From positions 334,270 through 398,269 of the forward strand of contig CAUYUJ010001414.1 in assembly GCA_963575745.1 (NCBI GenBank): DNA of 64,000 bases, read 5' to 3'. The notes below the pieces were generated by a model. The model saw only the letters and a program-made list of their open reading frames with translations. It ran no database searches and had not been told where the DNA came from. Below are positions 19,361 through 28,828 of this stretch, one piece after another (the first letter of the stretch is position 1; the number at the start of each line of letters is the position of its first letter). The translations under genes and the position numbers were made by a program. The stretch comes from Prorocentrum cordatum (lineage: Eukaryota > Sar > Dinophyceae > Prorocentrales > Prorocentraceae).

Positions 19361-20270
19361 GAGAGAGAGCAGGAGAAATATGATCATGAACACGGGGTAA
19401 GAAGTTATCTTCAAAATAAAACGGAACCTCCAAGTCACCATCGTCTGACACCTGCGCCAACCAAACTTCCCAGGGTAAATCAGGACCAGCACAATCAGGA
19501 AAAGGAGGAGGTTTGACACGCTTCCACAACGTCTGTTCAACCGCCCCATGGTCCAACGAAACCTTCAAACACGCATGTGTCTTAAATGGTGACGGTGTAT
19601 ACTTAGATACTCGCACGTAGCTGGCAATATCCTCCGAAGCGACCACGTAATCGATCAGGGAGCCGCGCCCCTGCGTGCAGGTGAACTCCACCAGCGACGG
19701 GACCAGCACTCGCCCTCGCGCAAGTCGTGGGAAGCCCGAAAGATCGAGATCACCAGCTGAGACATTGAAATCGCCCATCAAAATCCACGGAACCGACGAC
19801 GTTCCCAGAAACTCCGAGACACCTCGCAATCTGTTCACATTCTCTCCACAGACTCCCAGGCCCGACACCAAATAAACAACGCCCACAGCGATCACCGCTT
19901 TTTTGGTGCGTAACTCAAGGAACATCCAATGGCTTCCAGAGCCATGGTCCTGCACTGGACCGTCTAAATGCAAAAAACGTTGAAACGACAATCCCCGAGA
20001 CACTACGGCCCCCACCCCACCATGGGTTCCACCCCCTGGGGAGGGCGTAGCAGGAATGAAATGGGGTCGCCATTTCAGCTGGTGCGCTCGCCTCTTCGCC
20101 AGTTTCACCCGATCACAATCCAGGTGATGCTCGGCGAAGAAGAAACCGTCACAACTGGCTCGCACGCTGGAAGCGAACGAGACGGCAACCTCGTTCCACG
20201 AGGTGATATTACAGAAAAGGAAATCGATACTGGTGGCCGCCTCGCGACCACCAGTGTGCCTGTTAAAAAC
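19361..20270 (-). pseudogene. LINE AP-type endonuclease
   Basis: Endonuclease/exonuclease/phosphatase fold that nicks target DNA to prime reverse transcription. Visible motifs: FCNITSWN (Asn), FFAEHH (Glu), GGVGAVVS, WILMGDFNVS (Asp-x-Asn), SLIDYVVAS (Asp) and a terminal THACL (His). It follows ORF1 in the -1 frame; there is no ATG at its start, so in intact relatives it is probably fused to ORF1 or reached by frameshifting. Confidence 0.85.
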
Positions 20271-21601
20271 GGGCTTGCGCAACAGGGGGCCTCACCATCA
20301 GCAGCCGCCGCCGCCTCACGTAGTCCGTCGTCGACACCATCTGCAGGGACAGGGACTTGGGCCACGCCGCCGGCAGGGACCGCCTGCTGAAGCACTCTGC
20401 CAAAACTCGAGGCCGTGTCCTCGCGGATAGTTCGCAGCCGCTTGACCGCTTTGCAATTGGCGGACTTGACCAAGAGCTTCTCCATGCGATCCTGCTGTGT
20501 AGCTTCGAGGGGCCCTTCACGTGCCCGCTTGCGCAGAGACTCCAACTCATCACGCTGAGCATCACCATACTCTGAAGCCATCTCGGAATCGGCGTCGTCC
20601 TCCTTGACCGCGCTGACGTAGATCCGCTGGAGCTCCTGCCAGAACTCCAGCCGCTGACGATGCTCCGCACACCAGCGCGCCAGACCCTCTTCATCAAGCT
20701 GAGCCAGATTAGGAGGCTGAAGCACCGCCTGCGGCGCACCCGCGCCAGCCGCCACGCCGCCATCCACGCCAGCGGCACGGGCGCCCACGGGGGCAGCAGG
20801 CGCAGCGCCTCCTCGACCGCCGCCGCCTGCGACAGGAGGAGCGCCCGCCGCGCCGCCAGCGCCACCGCCAGGAGCAACCCCAGCGCCGCCAGCAGCACCA
20901 GCGCCACGCGCCGCGCCAGCCGCCATAGCCGCCTGCGCTTCGTACAGAGCGCGAGCGGCCTCGCCTCGAACACGGTCCTCCCCCTCACGCTGTAGGCGTC
21001 GGAAGTCAGCCTCCACGAAGCCATCCTTCGCCAACGTAGCCTCACGCAGCAGGACCTGTTTGGCTTGCAGCACCTGCAGCGCCTCACGATGTTGCGTCTC
21101 AGCAGCATGAAGAGCTTCCCGATGGCGAACCACAGCCGCCAGCCGAGCTTCCACGTCGCCCTGAGCAATTCGTTCAGCTCGCGACTGCACCTCGACCTCC
21201 TTCGCCAGGGCAGTACGCTTCGCAGCCACGAGCTTCTCCATCTCGTTCTCAGTGGCAGGTTCAGGCGGGGGAGCAGGTGGCGCGCGCGGCTCCGCCGCGG
21301 CCGCCGCGCCAAGCTCCCCGAGCGCCCCTGCCAAGTGCGGGTACTTGGCCGCCAGCCACTCGAGATCGCCAGCAGCATCACGGCCACCAGCGTCCTTAGC
21401 AGCAGGCTCTCCGACGTCAAGATAGCAGCCGCCGCACTTACTGCAACTCCAGTTGCCATACTTGTCGAACTCCCAGTGCCCACAGGCACCGCACACTGAG
21501 TAGGTATCTCGACGCTGGGCTTCACGACCCCATGCGCCGCCGTAGCCACGCTTGCGACCTCCGCGCCCTTGGTGCCAGGGGGCACGCGACCGCCACGACA
21601 T
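20265..21601 (-). CDS. LINE ORF1: zinc ribbon plus coiled coil
   Basis: Starts at ATG 21601, ~180 nt after the spliced leader. Basic N-terminus, then a zinc ribbon CGACGHWEF...NWSCSKCG (Cys 37, 40, 53, 56). Residues ~125-220 form a coiled coil; ~235-290 is a Gly/Ala linker; a second helical region follows to ~400. Probably an RNA-binding gag-like part. The frame nominally runs on to 20105, but beyond about 20265 the homologous reading continues in the -1 frame as endonuclease, so the last ~53 residues are out-of-frame. Confidence 0.75.
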
Positions 21602-21783
21602 GACCTGCTAGCGGGGGCCCAACTCCCGCAGTGAAGGCCAACACACACTGAAGCGGGGGCCCAACTCCCGCGGATGAGGCCAGAAACAGGTGCAGGCGCC
21701 CAACTCCTGCAGTGAAGGCGAAGAACTCCGAGATCTGGCCGCGGACTAGCGGTATCCGTTTTGGCCCCAAGGGAACCAGGCAT
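21602..21783 (-). repeat. LINE 5' UTR with three ~42-bp tandem repeats
   Basis: Three imperfect copies (about 21611-21730) with core CGGGAGTTGGGC[G/C]CCCGC on the minus strand, each able to fold as a small hairpin. An ATG directly after the spliced leader (21783) opens a different frame and overlaps ORF1; it is probably an upstream ATG without a product. Confidence 0.8.
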
Positions 21784-21805
21784 CTTGAGCCAAAATGGCT
21801 ACGGA
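21784..21805 (-). other. Dinoflagellate spliced-leader (DinoSL) sequence
   Basis: The minus strand reads CCGTAGCCATTTTGG followed by CTCAAG, matching the conserved 22-nt DinoSL in full, with T at its variable first position. That T also overlaps the target duplication. DinoSL is added by trans-splicing to mRNA 5' ends, so its presence in genomic DNA marks a reverse-transcribed, trans-spliced RNA. Confidence 0.96.
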
Positions 21806-22800
21806 GCAGGAGAGGAGGAGGAGGAGGAGGAGGAGGAGGAGGAGCGGAGGAGGAGGAGGAGGAGGAGGAGGAGGAGGAGGAGGAGGAGGAGGAGGAGAGG
21901 AGGAGGAGGGGAGGAGGAGGAGGAGGAGGAGGAGGAGGAGGAGGAGGAGGAGGAGGAGGAGGGGAGGAGGAGGAGGAGGAGGAGAGGAGGAGGAGAGGAG
22001 GAGGAGGAGGAGGAGGAGGAGGAGGAGGAGGAGGAGGAGGAGGAGGAGGAGGAGGAGGAGGAGGAGGAGAGGAGGAGGAGGAGGAGGAGGAGGAGGAGGA
22101 GGAGGAGGAGGAGGAGGAGGAGGAGGAGGAGGAGGAGGAGGAGGAGGAGGAGGAGGAGGAGGAGGAGGAGAGGAGGAGGAGGAGGCGGAGGAGGAGAGGA
22201 GGAGGAGGAGGCAGGAGGAGGAGGAGGAGGAGGAGGAGGAGGAGGAGGAGGAGGAGGAGGAGGAGGAGGAGGAGGAGGAGGAGGAGGAGGAGGAGGAGGA
22301 GGAGGAGGAGGAGGAGGAGGAGGAGGAGGAGGAGGAGGAGGAGGAGGAGGAGGAGGAGGAGGAGGGAGGAGGAGGAGGAGGAGGAGGAGGAGGAGGAGGA
22401 GGAGGAGGAGGCGGAGGAGGAGAGGAGGAGGAGGAGGAGGAGGAGGAGGAGAGGAGGAGGAGGAGGAGGAGGAGGAGGAGGAGGAGGAGGAGGAGGGAGG
22501 AGGAGGAGGAGGAGGAGGAGGAGGAGGAGAGGAGGAGGAGAGGAGGAGGAGGAGGAGGGGAGGAGGAGGAGGAGGAGGAGGAGGAGGAGGAGGAGGAGGG
22601 AGGAGGAGGAGGAGGAGGAGGAGGAGGAGGAGGAGGAGGAGGAGGAGAGGGAGAGGGAGGAGGAGGAGGAGGAGGAGGAGCAGGAGAAACGCAACAAGCT
22701 CGGCCTGACTATCTGACCAACGTAAAATGGAGGAGGAGGAGGAAGAGGAGGAGGAGGAGGAAGAGGAAGAGGAAGAGGAAGAGGAGGAGGTTAGAGGGGA
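21806..22800. repeat. (GGA)n tract of ~1 kb, including LINE target duplication
   Basis: Almost pure GGA/GAG for about 980 bp, with the 5' side target duplication at 21805-21820. Every frame is open on both strands (poly-Glu, poly-Arg, poly-Gly / poly-Ser, poly-Leu, poly-Pro); none is a gene. Confidence 0.97.
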
Positions 22801-24060
22801 AGAACGTGGAGCAGCACAGGGAGGAATTTGATGGGTCCACATTGAAGCGCGTGACTCGCGCTTCTTTGCGCAGGCGATTTCTGTTCAGGATTGTGCGTCA
22901 TGTACCCGCTGGCTGCTTGAGTCTCACTCGTGTACCAAGCGCAGGGGATTGCAGCTCGCAACCCTTCTATAATCATGCCAATCTGCCTGCGCCGGAGGCT
23001 TTTCAGTTCGTGCCGACAGAAATGCAGAGTGATGAGGGAGGAAGAGGAAGGAGGGCGCGAAGGGGAGGAGGGAAGGGCGCGAAGGGGAGGAGGGAGAGGA
23101 TCAGGGGGAGGAAAGCCGCGCGATGGGATAAGGGAGGGGAGGAATGAGGACGCGAAGGGGAGGGCGCGACGGGAAATGCAGGGTCGGGGCGCGAAGGGGA
23201 CGAAGCAGAGGAGGGTAAGGCAGGGGGCAACTCCCGTGCACGCCGGCGCTGCGCGGCCGCGCGCTGTGGCACCAGCCTGGGCTCCCAGACGCAGACGCCC
23301 CCAGAGGCCATAGCCGCCTTCCGAGGTTGGCCCAACATGTTCTGGACAGCGCACGCACGCTTGACTATCCATGTCGCGAGGGCTTTATTTCTATGTATAC
23401 ATATATACACCTTGAGGTGGAACAGTACTAGAAATCCGTGATCCCTGAAGATAGCGGAATCCTCGCCTTCGGCTTCGGCGTCGAGCGTCGCGTCCCCCTG
23501 CAATTTGGCGCCCCTCCTTCCCCCCTTCTTACCCCTTCCGACGCCGTCGTCGCAGCATTCTCCTCCTCGTGCTTCCTCAGAATCCTCTGTCTTGTTCCGT
23601 TCGTTCCCCTCCCCTCATCTGCTTCCTAACCATAATCCTCCTTCTCTCCATCCCTCCTTTCCTCCTCGTCCCTCCTTCCTCTCTCTCCTCCCCCCCGCCC
23701 CTCCTCCCTCCATCTTCGCCCCTCCCTCCTAGCTCCCACCCTTCCCCCCTCCCTGCTCGCTCCCACCGCGTCCACACAACCCTCGTCTCCCCCCTCCCTC
23801 CCACCCCCCCTCGCGCAGCGCCCGCCCACGCGCGCCTGCGCGCGCACCGCGCGTGCGCGAGCTCCGCCGCCCCGAGAGGTGGCCCGCCGCCGCCGACGCT
23901 CGCCGTCGACGGCTTCGCCCTGCCCCCCGGCGAGGAGACCCCGCACGACCCCCCCGCGCCTCGCTGCCCTGCCTCCGTGGCGCCGGCCTGCCGCCCTTGC
24001 CGCGCCACCGCCGCCCTTCGCCGGCGGCGCCCGCGGCGGCGCCGCCGCCGCCGCCGTCGG
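22801..24060. other. No gene recognised; AG-rich and CCT-rich segments
   Basis: 23036-23220 holds GGAAGGGCGCGAAGGGGAGG-like repeats. 23385-23410 is AT-rich with the palindrome TGTATACATATATACA. 23640-23770 is CCT-rich. 23820-24060 is very GC-rich and could hide an exon, but no frame is convincing. Confidence 0.4.
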
Positions 24061-24074
24061 CTCCGCTCTCCCCG

Positions 24075-24252
24075 TCCTCCTCCTCGTCCTCCTCCTCCTC
24101 CTCGCTCCTCCTCGCTCCTCCTCCTCCTCCTCCTCCTCATCCTCCTCCTCCTCCTCCTCCTCCTCTCTCCTCCTCCTCCCCTCCCTCCTCCTCCTCCTCT
24201 CCCTCTCTCCTCCCTCTCCTCCTCCTCCTCCTCCTCCTCCTCCTCCTCCGCT
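24075..24252. repeat. (TCC)n microsatellite
   Basis: TCC/CTC tract with CGC and CAT interruptions. Confidence 0.93.
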
Positions 24253-24418
24253 CTCCCCCGAGGTCCTGCCCGAGCCGGCTCGAAGAGTGGCGCAGGGAGG
24301 CGGGGTTTCCGGGGCGCCTGTCGCGATGTTCTCCGGCATGTCTTGTCGCACCGTCGGGTCTCGGGGTCGTCTTCACCGCCTGAATGTGTACTTGTCTCGC
24401 ATTGCATGTGTCTCGGGG

Positions 24419-24560
24419 GTGGACGGACCTCCTACCGTGACACGTCGATTAAGGAATTGGCCGTTTTCGCGGCCGTCATTTTTGCGGGTGGTCCGTCGGT
24501 TTCGGCCCCAGGCCGTTTTGGCTAAGGGGAGGTCTACTGAAGGGAGGTTTGTCCAGCGCC
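24419..24560 (+). mobile_element. Family F TIR element, copy 3
   Basis: Ends GGTGGACGGACCTCC and GGAGGTTTGTCCAGC; interior TGACACGTCGATTAAG and GGTCCGTCGGTTTCGG. It lacks the GCGAGAGGGCGT segment of copies 1 and 2. Confidence 0.85.
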
Positions 24561-25019
24561 GAGTGTCCAGACACGCCAGAATCCAGAGGCCACGGCCTCG
24601 CCCACCTGGCCTGGGCTAGACCCACACGCTTGTCCGCAGCGGTGGTCGTTCGTTCGTTCGTCGCCGCCGCCGCCGCCTCCGTCGTCGCCGTCGGCGTCTT
24701 CTGTGTCCGCGGCGCTGGCCGTCGCCGTCGGCGTCGGCGCGCCCAGGCGCTCTCCCCGCGGGAGCGAGGGGATCTCGAGGGGGTCGGGGGCGTCCAAAAG
24801 AAGGGTTAGGACGTTCTCGTCGCCGAAGGGGGACGGGCCGAGAAGTTCTCGCGCTGGCCCGTCGAGGTTTTCTGGCCGCGGGATGCCTTGTGGCAGCTGC
24901 GTCTCGTCGAGAGCGTTCTGGGGGTGCCCAGATTGCCCCGAACGGCCGCTTCAGGCCCGAGTTGTAGGCCGAAAGCCACCGTGCGTCGAATAGGGGCGTG
25001 CAGGGACCAACCAAAGAGC

Positions 25020-25379
25020 TGTTTTTTTAATTTGATTTGCTCATTGTTTGGTTGTCCGTTTTGTTTTTCGTTTTAGTTATGTTGTGTTTTTGTTTGTGCT
25101 TGGAGCATGTTCGGATGTTATGCATGTTTTGTTGGCGCGTTTTTATGTTTCGTTTAGTGTCGTTCATAATCCAAGGTTATGCTTCATTTTTCGCTTTGTT
25201 CGATCTATTCATTGCGCGTTCCGTTTAGTTGTCGTCTCTGTTTCGCGCCAACATTGCTTTGATATGTTTTGACTGCGCTTGATAGGATTGCAATTTCATG
25301 CTTGATGTTTCGTTTCGGTGTTCGTTTTGTTGTTGTTGCTGTTTTTCGTGTCCGGTGCGGAACCTTCGAGAACGGAGGC
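25020..25379. other. T-rich, low-GC segment
   Basis: A sharp change to TTTTGTTT/TTCGTTT-rich sequence for ~350 bp, flanking the satellite. No gene seen. Confidence 0.6.
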
Positions 25380-26475
25380 TCAGATGGCGCCGAAGACCAG
25401 ACGGGCGCCGAGAATCAAGTGGCACCGACGACGAAAGGAGAGCCGAAAACAAAGGGGGCGCCAGACACCAGAGGGGCGCCGAAAACCAAAAGGGCGTCGA
25501 ACACCGACGAGGCGCCGAAAACCAAAAGGGCGCGGAAAACCAACAAGGACGCAAAACCAAAGTGGCCCCGAAAAGCAAAGGAACACCGAAAATCGAACGG
25601 CCGCCGAAGACCAAAGAGGCGCCGAAATCCAAGGGGGGCCCGTAAATAAATGGAAAGCCGAAAAGCAGGCGGCCGCCGAAAACCAAAGATGCGCCGAAAT
25701 CCAAGGGGCGCCGACAACCAAAGCGGCGCCGAAAACCAAAGGGGCGCCGAAAACCAAACGGGCGCCGAACATCAAAGTGGCGCCGACAACTAAAAGGGGC
25801 CCGAAAATCAAGGGGATGCCGAAATCCAAAGAGGCACCGAAAATCAAAACGTTGCCGAAAACCAAGTGGGCGCCGAACGCCAGAAACCAAAGGGAGTCGA
25901 AACCAGAGGTGCGCCGAGCGCCGAAAACCAAAGGGTGTCGAAAACCAGAGGGGCGCCGAACACCAAAAGGACGCCAAAAAGCAAACGACTCCCGACATCC
26001 AAAGGGGCGCCGAAAACTAACGGGGCGCCGAAACCAGAGGGGCGCCGAAAACCAAAGAGGCGCCGAAGACCAAAGGGGCGCCGAAAACCAAAAGGGCGCC
26101 GAACACCGACGAGGCGCCGAAAATCAAAAGGGTGCCGAACACAGACGGGGACGGGGCGCTGACAACCAACGGAGCGGCGAAAACAAAAGGGTGCCGAAAA
26201 CCAGAAGAGGGGTGCCGAACTCCAAAGGGGTGCCGAAAACCAAAATGGCGCCGATAACCAAAGGGGTGCTGAAAACCAAGTGGGCGTCGAACGCCTGAAA
26301 CCAAAGGGAGTCGAAACAAGAGGTGCGCCAAGCGCCGAAAACCAAAGGGTGTCGAAAACCAGAGGGGCGCCGAACACCAAAAGGACGCCAAAAAGCAAAC
26401 GGCCCCCGACATCCAAAGGGGCGCCGAAACCAGAGGGGCGCCGAAAACCAAAGGGGCGCCGAAGACCAAGCTTTC
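25380..26475. repeat. 18-bp satellite, ~60 units
   Basis: Unit GGGGCGCCGAAAACCAAA and variants. Since the unit is six codons, open frames occur on both strands (GAPKTK repeats on plus, FGFRRP repeats on minus); these are not treated as genes. A higher-order duplication copies ~160 bp: 25857-26015 and 26270-26430. Confidence 0.93.
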
Positions 26476-26609
26476 TTCCGTTTTTAGTTTGTTTTCGCAT
26501 AAGTTTTGACCGGCGCCTTTTTGGCGTTCAGCCTTCATTTCTGTGGAGACATAGCATAGCGCAGGTGGCAGGCCAGAAGCTGTTTGCTCATGGCCCCACG
26601 GGGGGGGGG

Positions 26610-26627
26610 GGGGGAACGAGCCTTAAC
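26610..26627. repeat. Poly-G run
   Basis: About 14 consecutive G. Confidence 0.9.
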
Positions 26628-26809
26628 CAGCACCTCGCCCCTTGCCCGCGCCCGGGCACTGTAGCCGTCGCCGCAGCCCTGGTTTGTTGTTCGTGTCGTC
26701 TGTTCTTTGCTCTGTGTCTTCGCCCTGCTAAGTTCACGCCCCAGGCAGAACCTTGCTACTCGCCTACGCCCGGGTCCCAGGATCCAGCCAATGCCGCCCC
26801 GGCCCCAGC

Positions 26810-26995
26810 CATGGTGACATGTCTTCGTTTCGCGATTCGTTTTGTTTCCAGTGCGGTCTGCGAACTTCGTTTCGTTGTGCGTTTCGCTGTCTCGCTGAGT
26901 GACGGCTTCGTTTCGCGTTTCGTTTCTCGTTTGTGTTTGGCACCCGTTTCGATCCAACGGCCGGTTCCGTGTCGTGTTTCGTTATGAACGCCAGC
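26810..26995. repeat. TTTCG-rich tract
   Basis: Irregular TTTCGTTTCG / GTTTCGC words, similar in flavour to the T-rich side of the satellite at 25020-25379. Confidence 0.6.
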
Positions 26996-26999
26996 GCGC

Positions 27000-27654
27000 G
27001 TTAAACATCGTTGTCGTCGGTCCTTGGGGGCGTGCGGACATCAAGACCGTGGGGGGCATGACGTCTTGCTGATTTCATGGCCCCCTCTTCTTGTGATCCG
27101 TCTCTTCTTTGTTGTTTTGCCGATCGGCGCGGGCCCGAGGGGGGGAGGAGGGCCGAGGTTCGAGGGGAGGCGGAGCGAGGCTCGAGGTGGTGCCGACAAG
27201 TGCGCGAGGCTCGAGGGGATGACGGTCGAGGATGGAGTATGTCAGGCGTTTTGGTGGGCTGTTCTGTGCTTTCGGCAGGGGCCTGTGGAGGCCGTTGTGG
27301 GAGGCCCCTTGAAGTCTGGAAGAAGCACACGCGGCGGGCGCCAACGCCGAGGCAGCGATCGTGCCCGATTCTCCGGCACTTGGGGGCGAGGGGGCGGGGT
27401 CAGCGGCGCGTCCCTCCTACAGCCAAGGCGCTGAAGTGAGGACCACGGTGGACCCAGGAGGGGGCTCCGTCTCTCTGGCCGCTTCTCATGTTCACCACAA
27501 GCACACCCGCAGAAGCACGGGCAGATGCGACAGCGATGGGCAGTTTAGCGAGCGGGAGCGGAGATAATATAATACTCGGAAAAAGAAACCTCATCATAAC
27601 AATCTGGATAATCATAATGACACTACGAAGCAACTTAGCAATAATAACTTGAGC
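27000..27654. other. No gene recognised
   Basis: Holds a second copy of the GCCGATCGGCGCGGGCCC repeat (27119), a GAGG-rich patch and, at 27566-27655, an AT-rich stretch with AATAATATAATAC and repeated ATAAT words. Confidence 0.4.
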
Positions 27655-27805
27655 AGAAATTGTCGGAGCTCCGGGCTGATCTCTTGTATCGTCGCTGGAC
27701 ATCTCTCCGTGGCGCGCTCCTCGCGCCAGGGGCGGCACCAGAAGCGCCGCCAGGACGGCCCCAGCGCCGAAGAAATCCGCGCGGAGCTTCCAGAGTTTAC
27801 GTTTG
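27655..27805 (+). mobile_element. Family K palindromic element, copy 1
   Basis: GGCGCGCTCCTCGCGCCAGG core flanked by inverted GCGCGGA-type arms; related to copies at 36797, 47751, 48978, 54375, 58100 and 61459. Confidence 0.65.
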
Positions 27806-28040
27806 TGCAGTTTTCCTTCCTGAAGTATCGATTAGCCGATCCCCATGCCCATCGCTCCATGGGATCTCAGCCCCACCATCACCCCCCAGATATGCACCTC
27901 GAAATCCGAAGGGAGCAATCTTATATTCCCATTCAGTGGCTGAATCGGCCAGTGGGGGCCAGACCACGCCAGTAGGGATCGAGGCATCAGTTCAAAAATG
28001 CTCATCCTACGAGGGGTGCAAAGAACACGGCCCTGGAGTC

Positions 28041-28173
28041 AGGGCTCGACCTAAACAGTATATCGTGGACCGTTTTCGTTTTGATTTCATTGTGCATCAA
28101 TCCCAGAACAAAGACAGAACGAGGGAAAACGAAAACATAGCGAAAACGGAAAACGCTGTTCAGGTCGAGCCTT
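28041..28173. mobile_element. Family T TIR element
   Basis: 133 bp. Left AGGGCTCGACCTAAACAG, right CTGTTCAGGTCGAGCCTT inverted; subterminal GTTTTCG / CGAAAAC also inverted. GGAGTC occurs on both sides (28035-28040 and 28179-28184) as a possible target duplication. Confidence 0.8.
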
Positions 28174-28472
28174 GCTGGGAGTCGCGTGCCGCGCGCCAGT
28201 CGGTGTGCTGCCTGCTGCGCGACTCCGACGTCGTGGACGTCATCCCGAGCTCCCGAGGCCCCGCCCTCGCAGACGCCCCCCCGCCCTCGAGCTGCTTCTG
28301 CTGCCCGTCGCCTGGGCGCCCCAGCAGTCGCGCGCCGTCGGGTGCCTTTTGGGGGATCGCAGAGGGAGGGTCCTCCCAAGGTGGGGCTGGGGAACGGGCC
28401 CAGCTGGATGCTCCCGTTTATGGCGCCTCCTTCTTCCAGGGCCCGCCCGGAGCGATCTGCACTCCGACCTTA

Positions 28473-28647
28473 TTGGGCGCCGCGTAATGGGGGGGTCATA
28501 AATGGGGGAGTGGCGAGCGTGGTCCGAAAAGGTACCCAAACGGTACCTAAACGAGCCCCCTGGGGCTCTGGAGGGGCCCGAAAGGGGCACGAAAGGGGAC
28601 CTTTTCTGACCCCCCCATTTGTGACCCCCCCATTAAGCCACGCCCAA
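28473..28647 (+). mobile_element. Family E TIR element, copy 1
   Basis: About 175 bp. Left TTGGGCGCCGCGTAATGGGG and right end CCCCATTAAGCCACGCCCAA are inverted over ~38 bp. Copy 2 is at 43422-43606. Confidence 0.88.
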
Positions 28648-28732
28648 CACCTCTGCCCCAGCCCCAGCTCTGTTCCCCCCCCCGCTGCTTGCCTCCGCCG
28701 CTGCCCCGCCGCGCTGCCCCTCTCTCCTCCTC

Positions 28733-28826
28733 GTCCTCCTCCTCCTCCTCCTCGTCCTCCTCCTCCTCCTCCTCCTCGTCCTCGTCCTCGTCCTCCTCCT
28801 CCTCGTCGTCCTCCTCCTCCTCCTCC
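28733..28826. repeat. (CTC)n / CGTCCTC microsatellite
   Basis: Pyrimidine tract that ends TCCTCCAG, i.e. a possible polypyrimidine tract and 3' splice site for the frame downstream. Confidence 0.85.
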
Positions 28827-28828
28827 AG

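Larger units (their letters stand above)
15534..21804 (-). mobile_element. Full-length LINE with DinoSL 5' end, 16-bp target duplication and (GAATTA)n tail
   Basis: 6,271 bp. The 16-bp direct repeat AGCAGGAGAGGAGGAG lies at 15518-15533 and 21805-21820, bounding the element. The 5' end (21804 downward) is the spliced leader; the 3' end is three copies of GAATTA. Coding order: zinc ribbon/coiled coil, AP endonuclease, linker, reverse transcriptase, Cys-rich segment, RNase H, Cys-rich C-terminus. Frames change at about 20265 (-1), 19360 (-1), 18745 (+1) and 17657 (-1), and a TAA interrupts RNase H. Insertion was into the beginning of a GAG tract, which continues beyond 21820. Confidence 0.93.

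Noticed and set aside
20263-21783. 506-codon minus-strand frame starting at the ATG right after the spliced leader
   Set aside because: Overlaps ORF1 in another frame; Ala/Leu/Arg-rich translation with no motif, whereas the overlapping ORF1 has a zinc ribbon and coiled coil. Treated as an upstream ATG shadow.
21799-22842. Very long ORFs of poly-Glu, poly-Arg, poly-Gly, poly-Leu and poly-Ser over GGA/TCC tracts here and at many other tracts
   Set aside because: All frames on both strands are open because the trinucleotide lacks stops; no non-repetitive domain is attached.
25318-26298. 326-codon GAPKTK-repeat protein and the antisense FGFRRP-repeat frames
   Set aside because: Generated by an 18-bp satellite open on both strands; no flanking coding sequence.
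25380-26475. CRISPR-like array
   Set aside because: Units are contiguous 18-bp degenerate repeats without spacers, in eukaryotic DNA.
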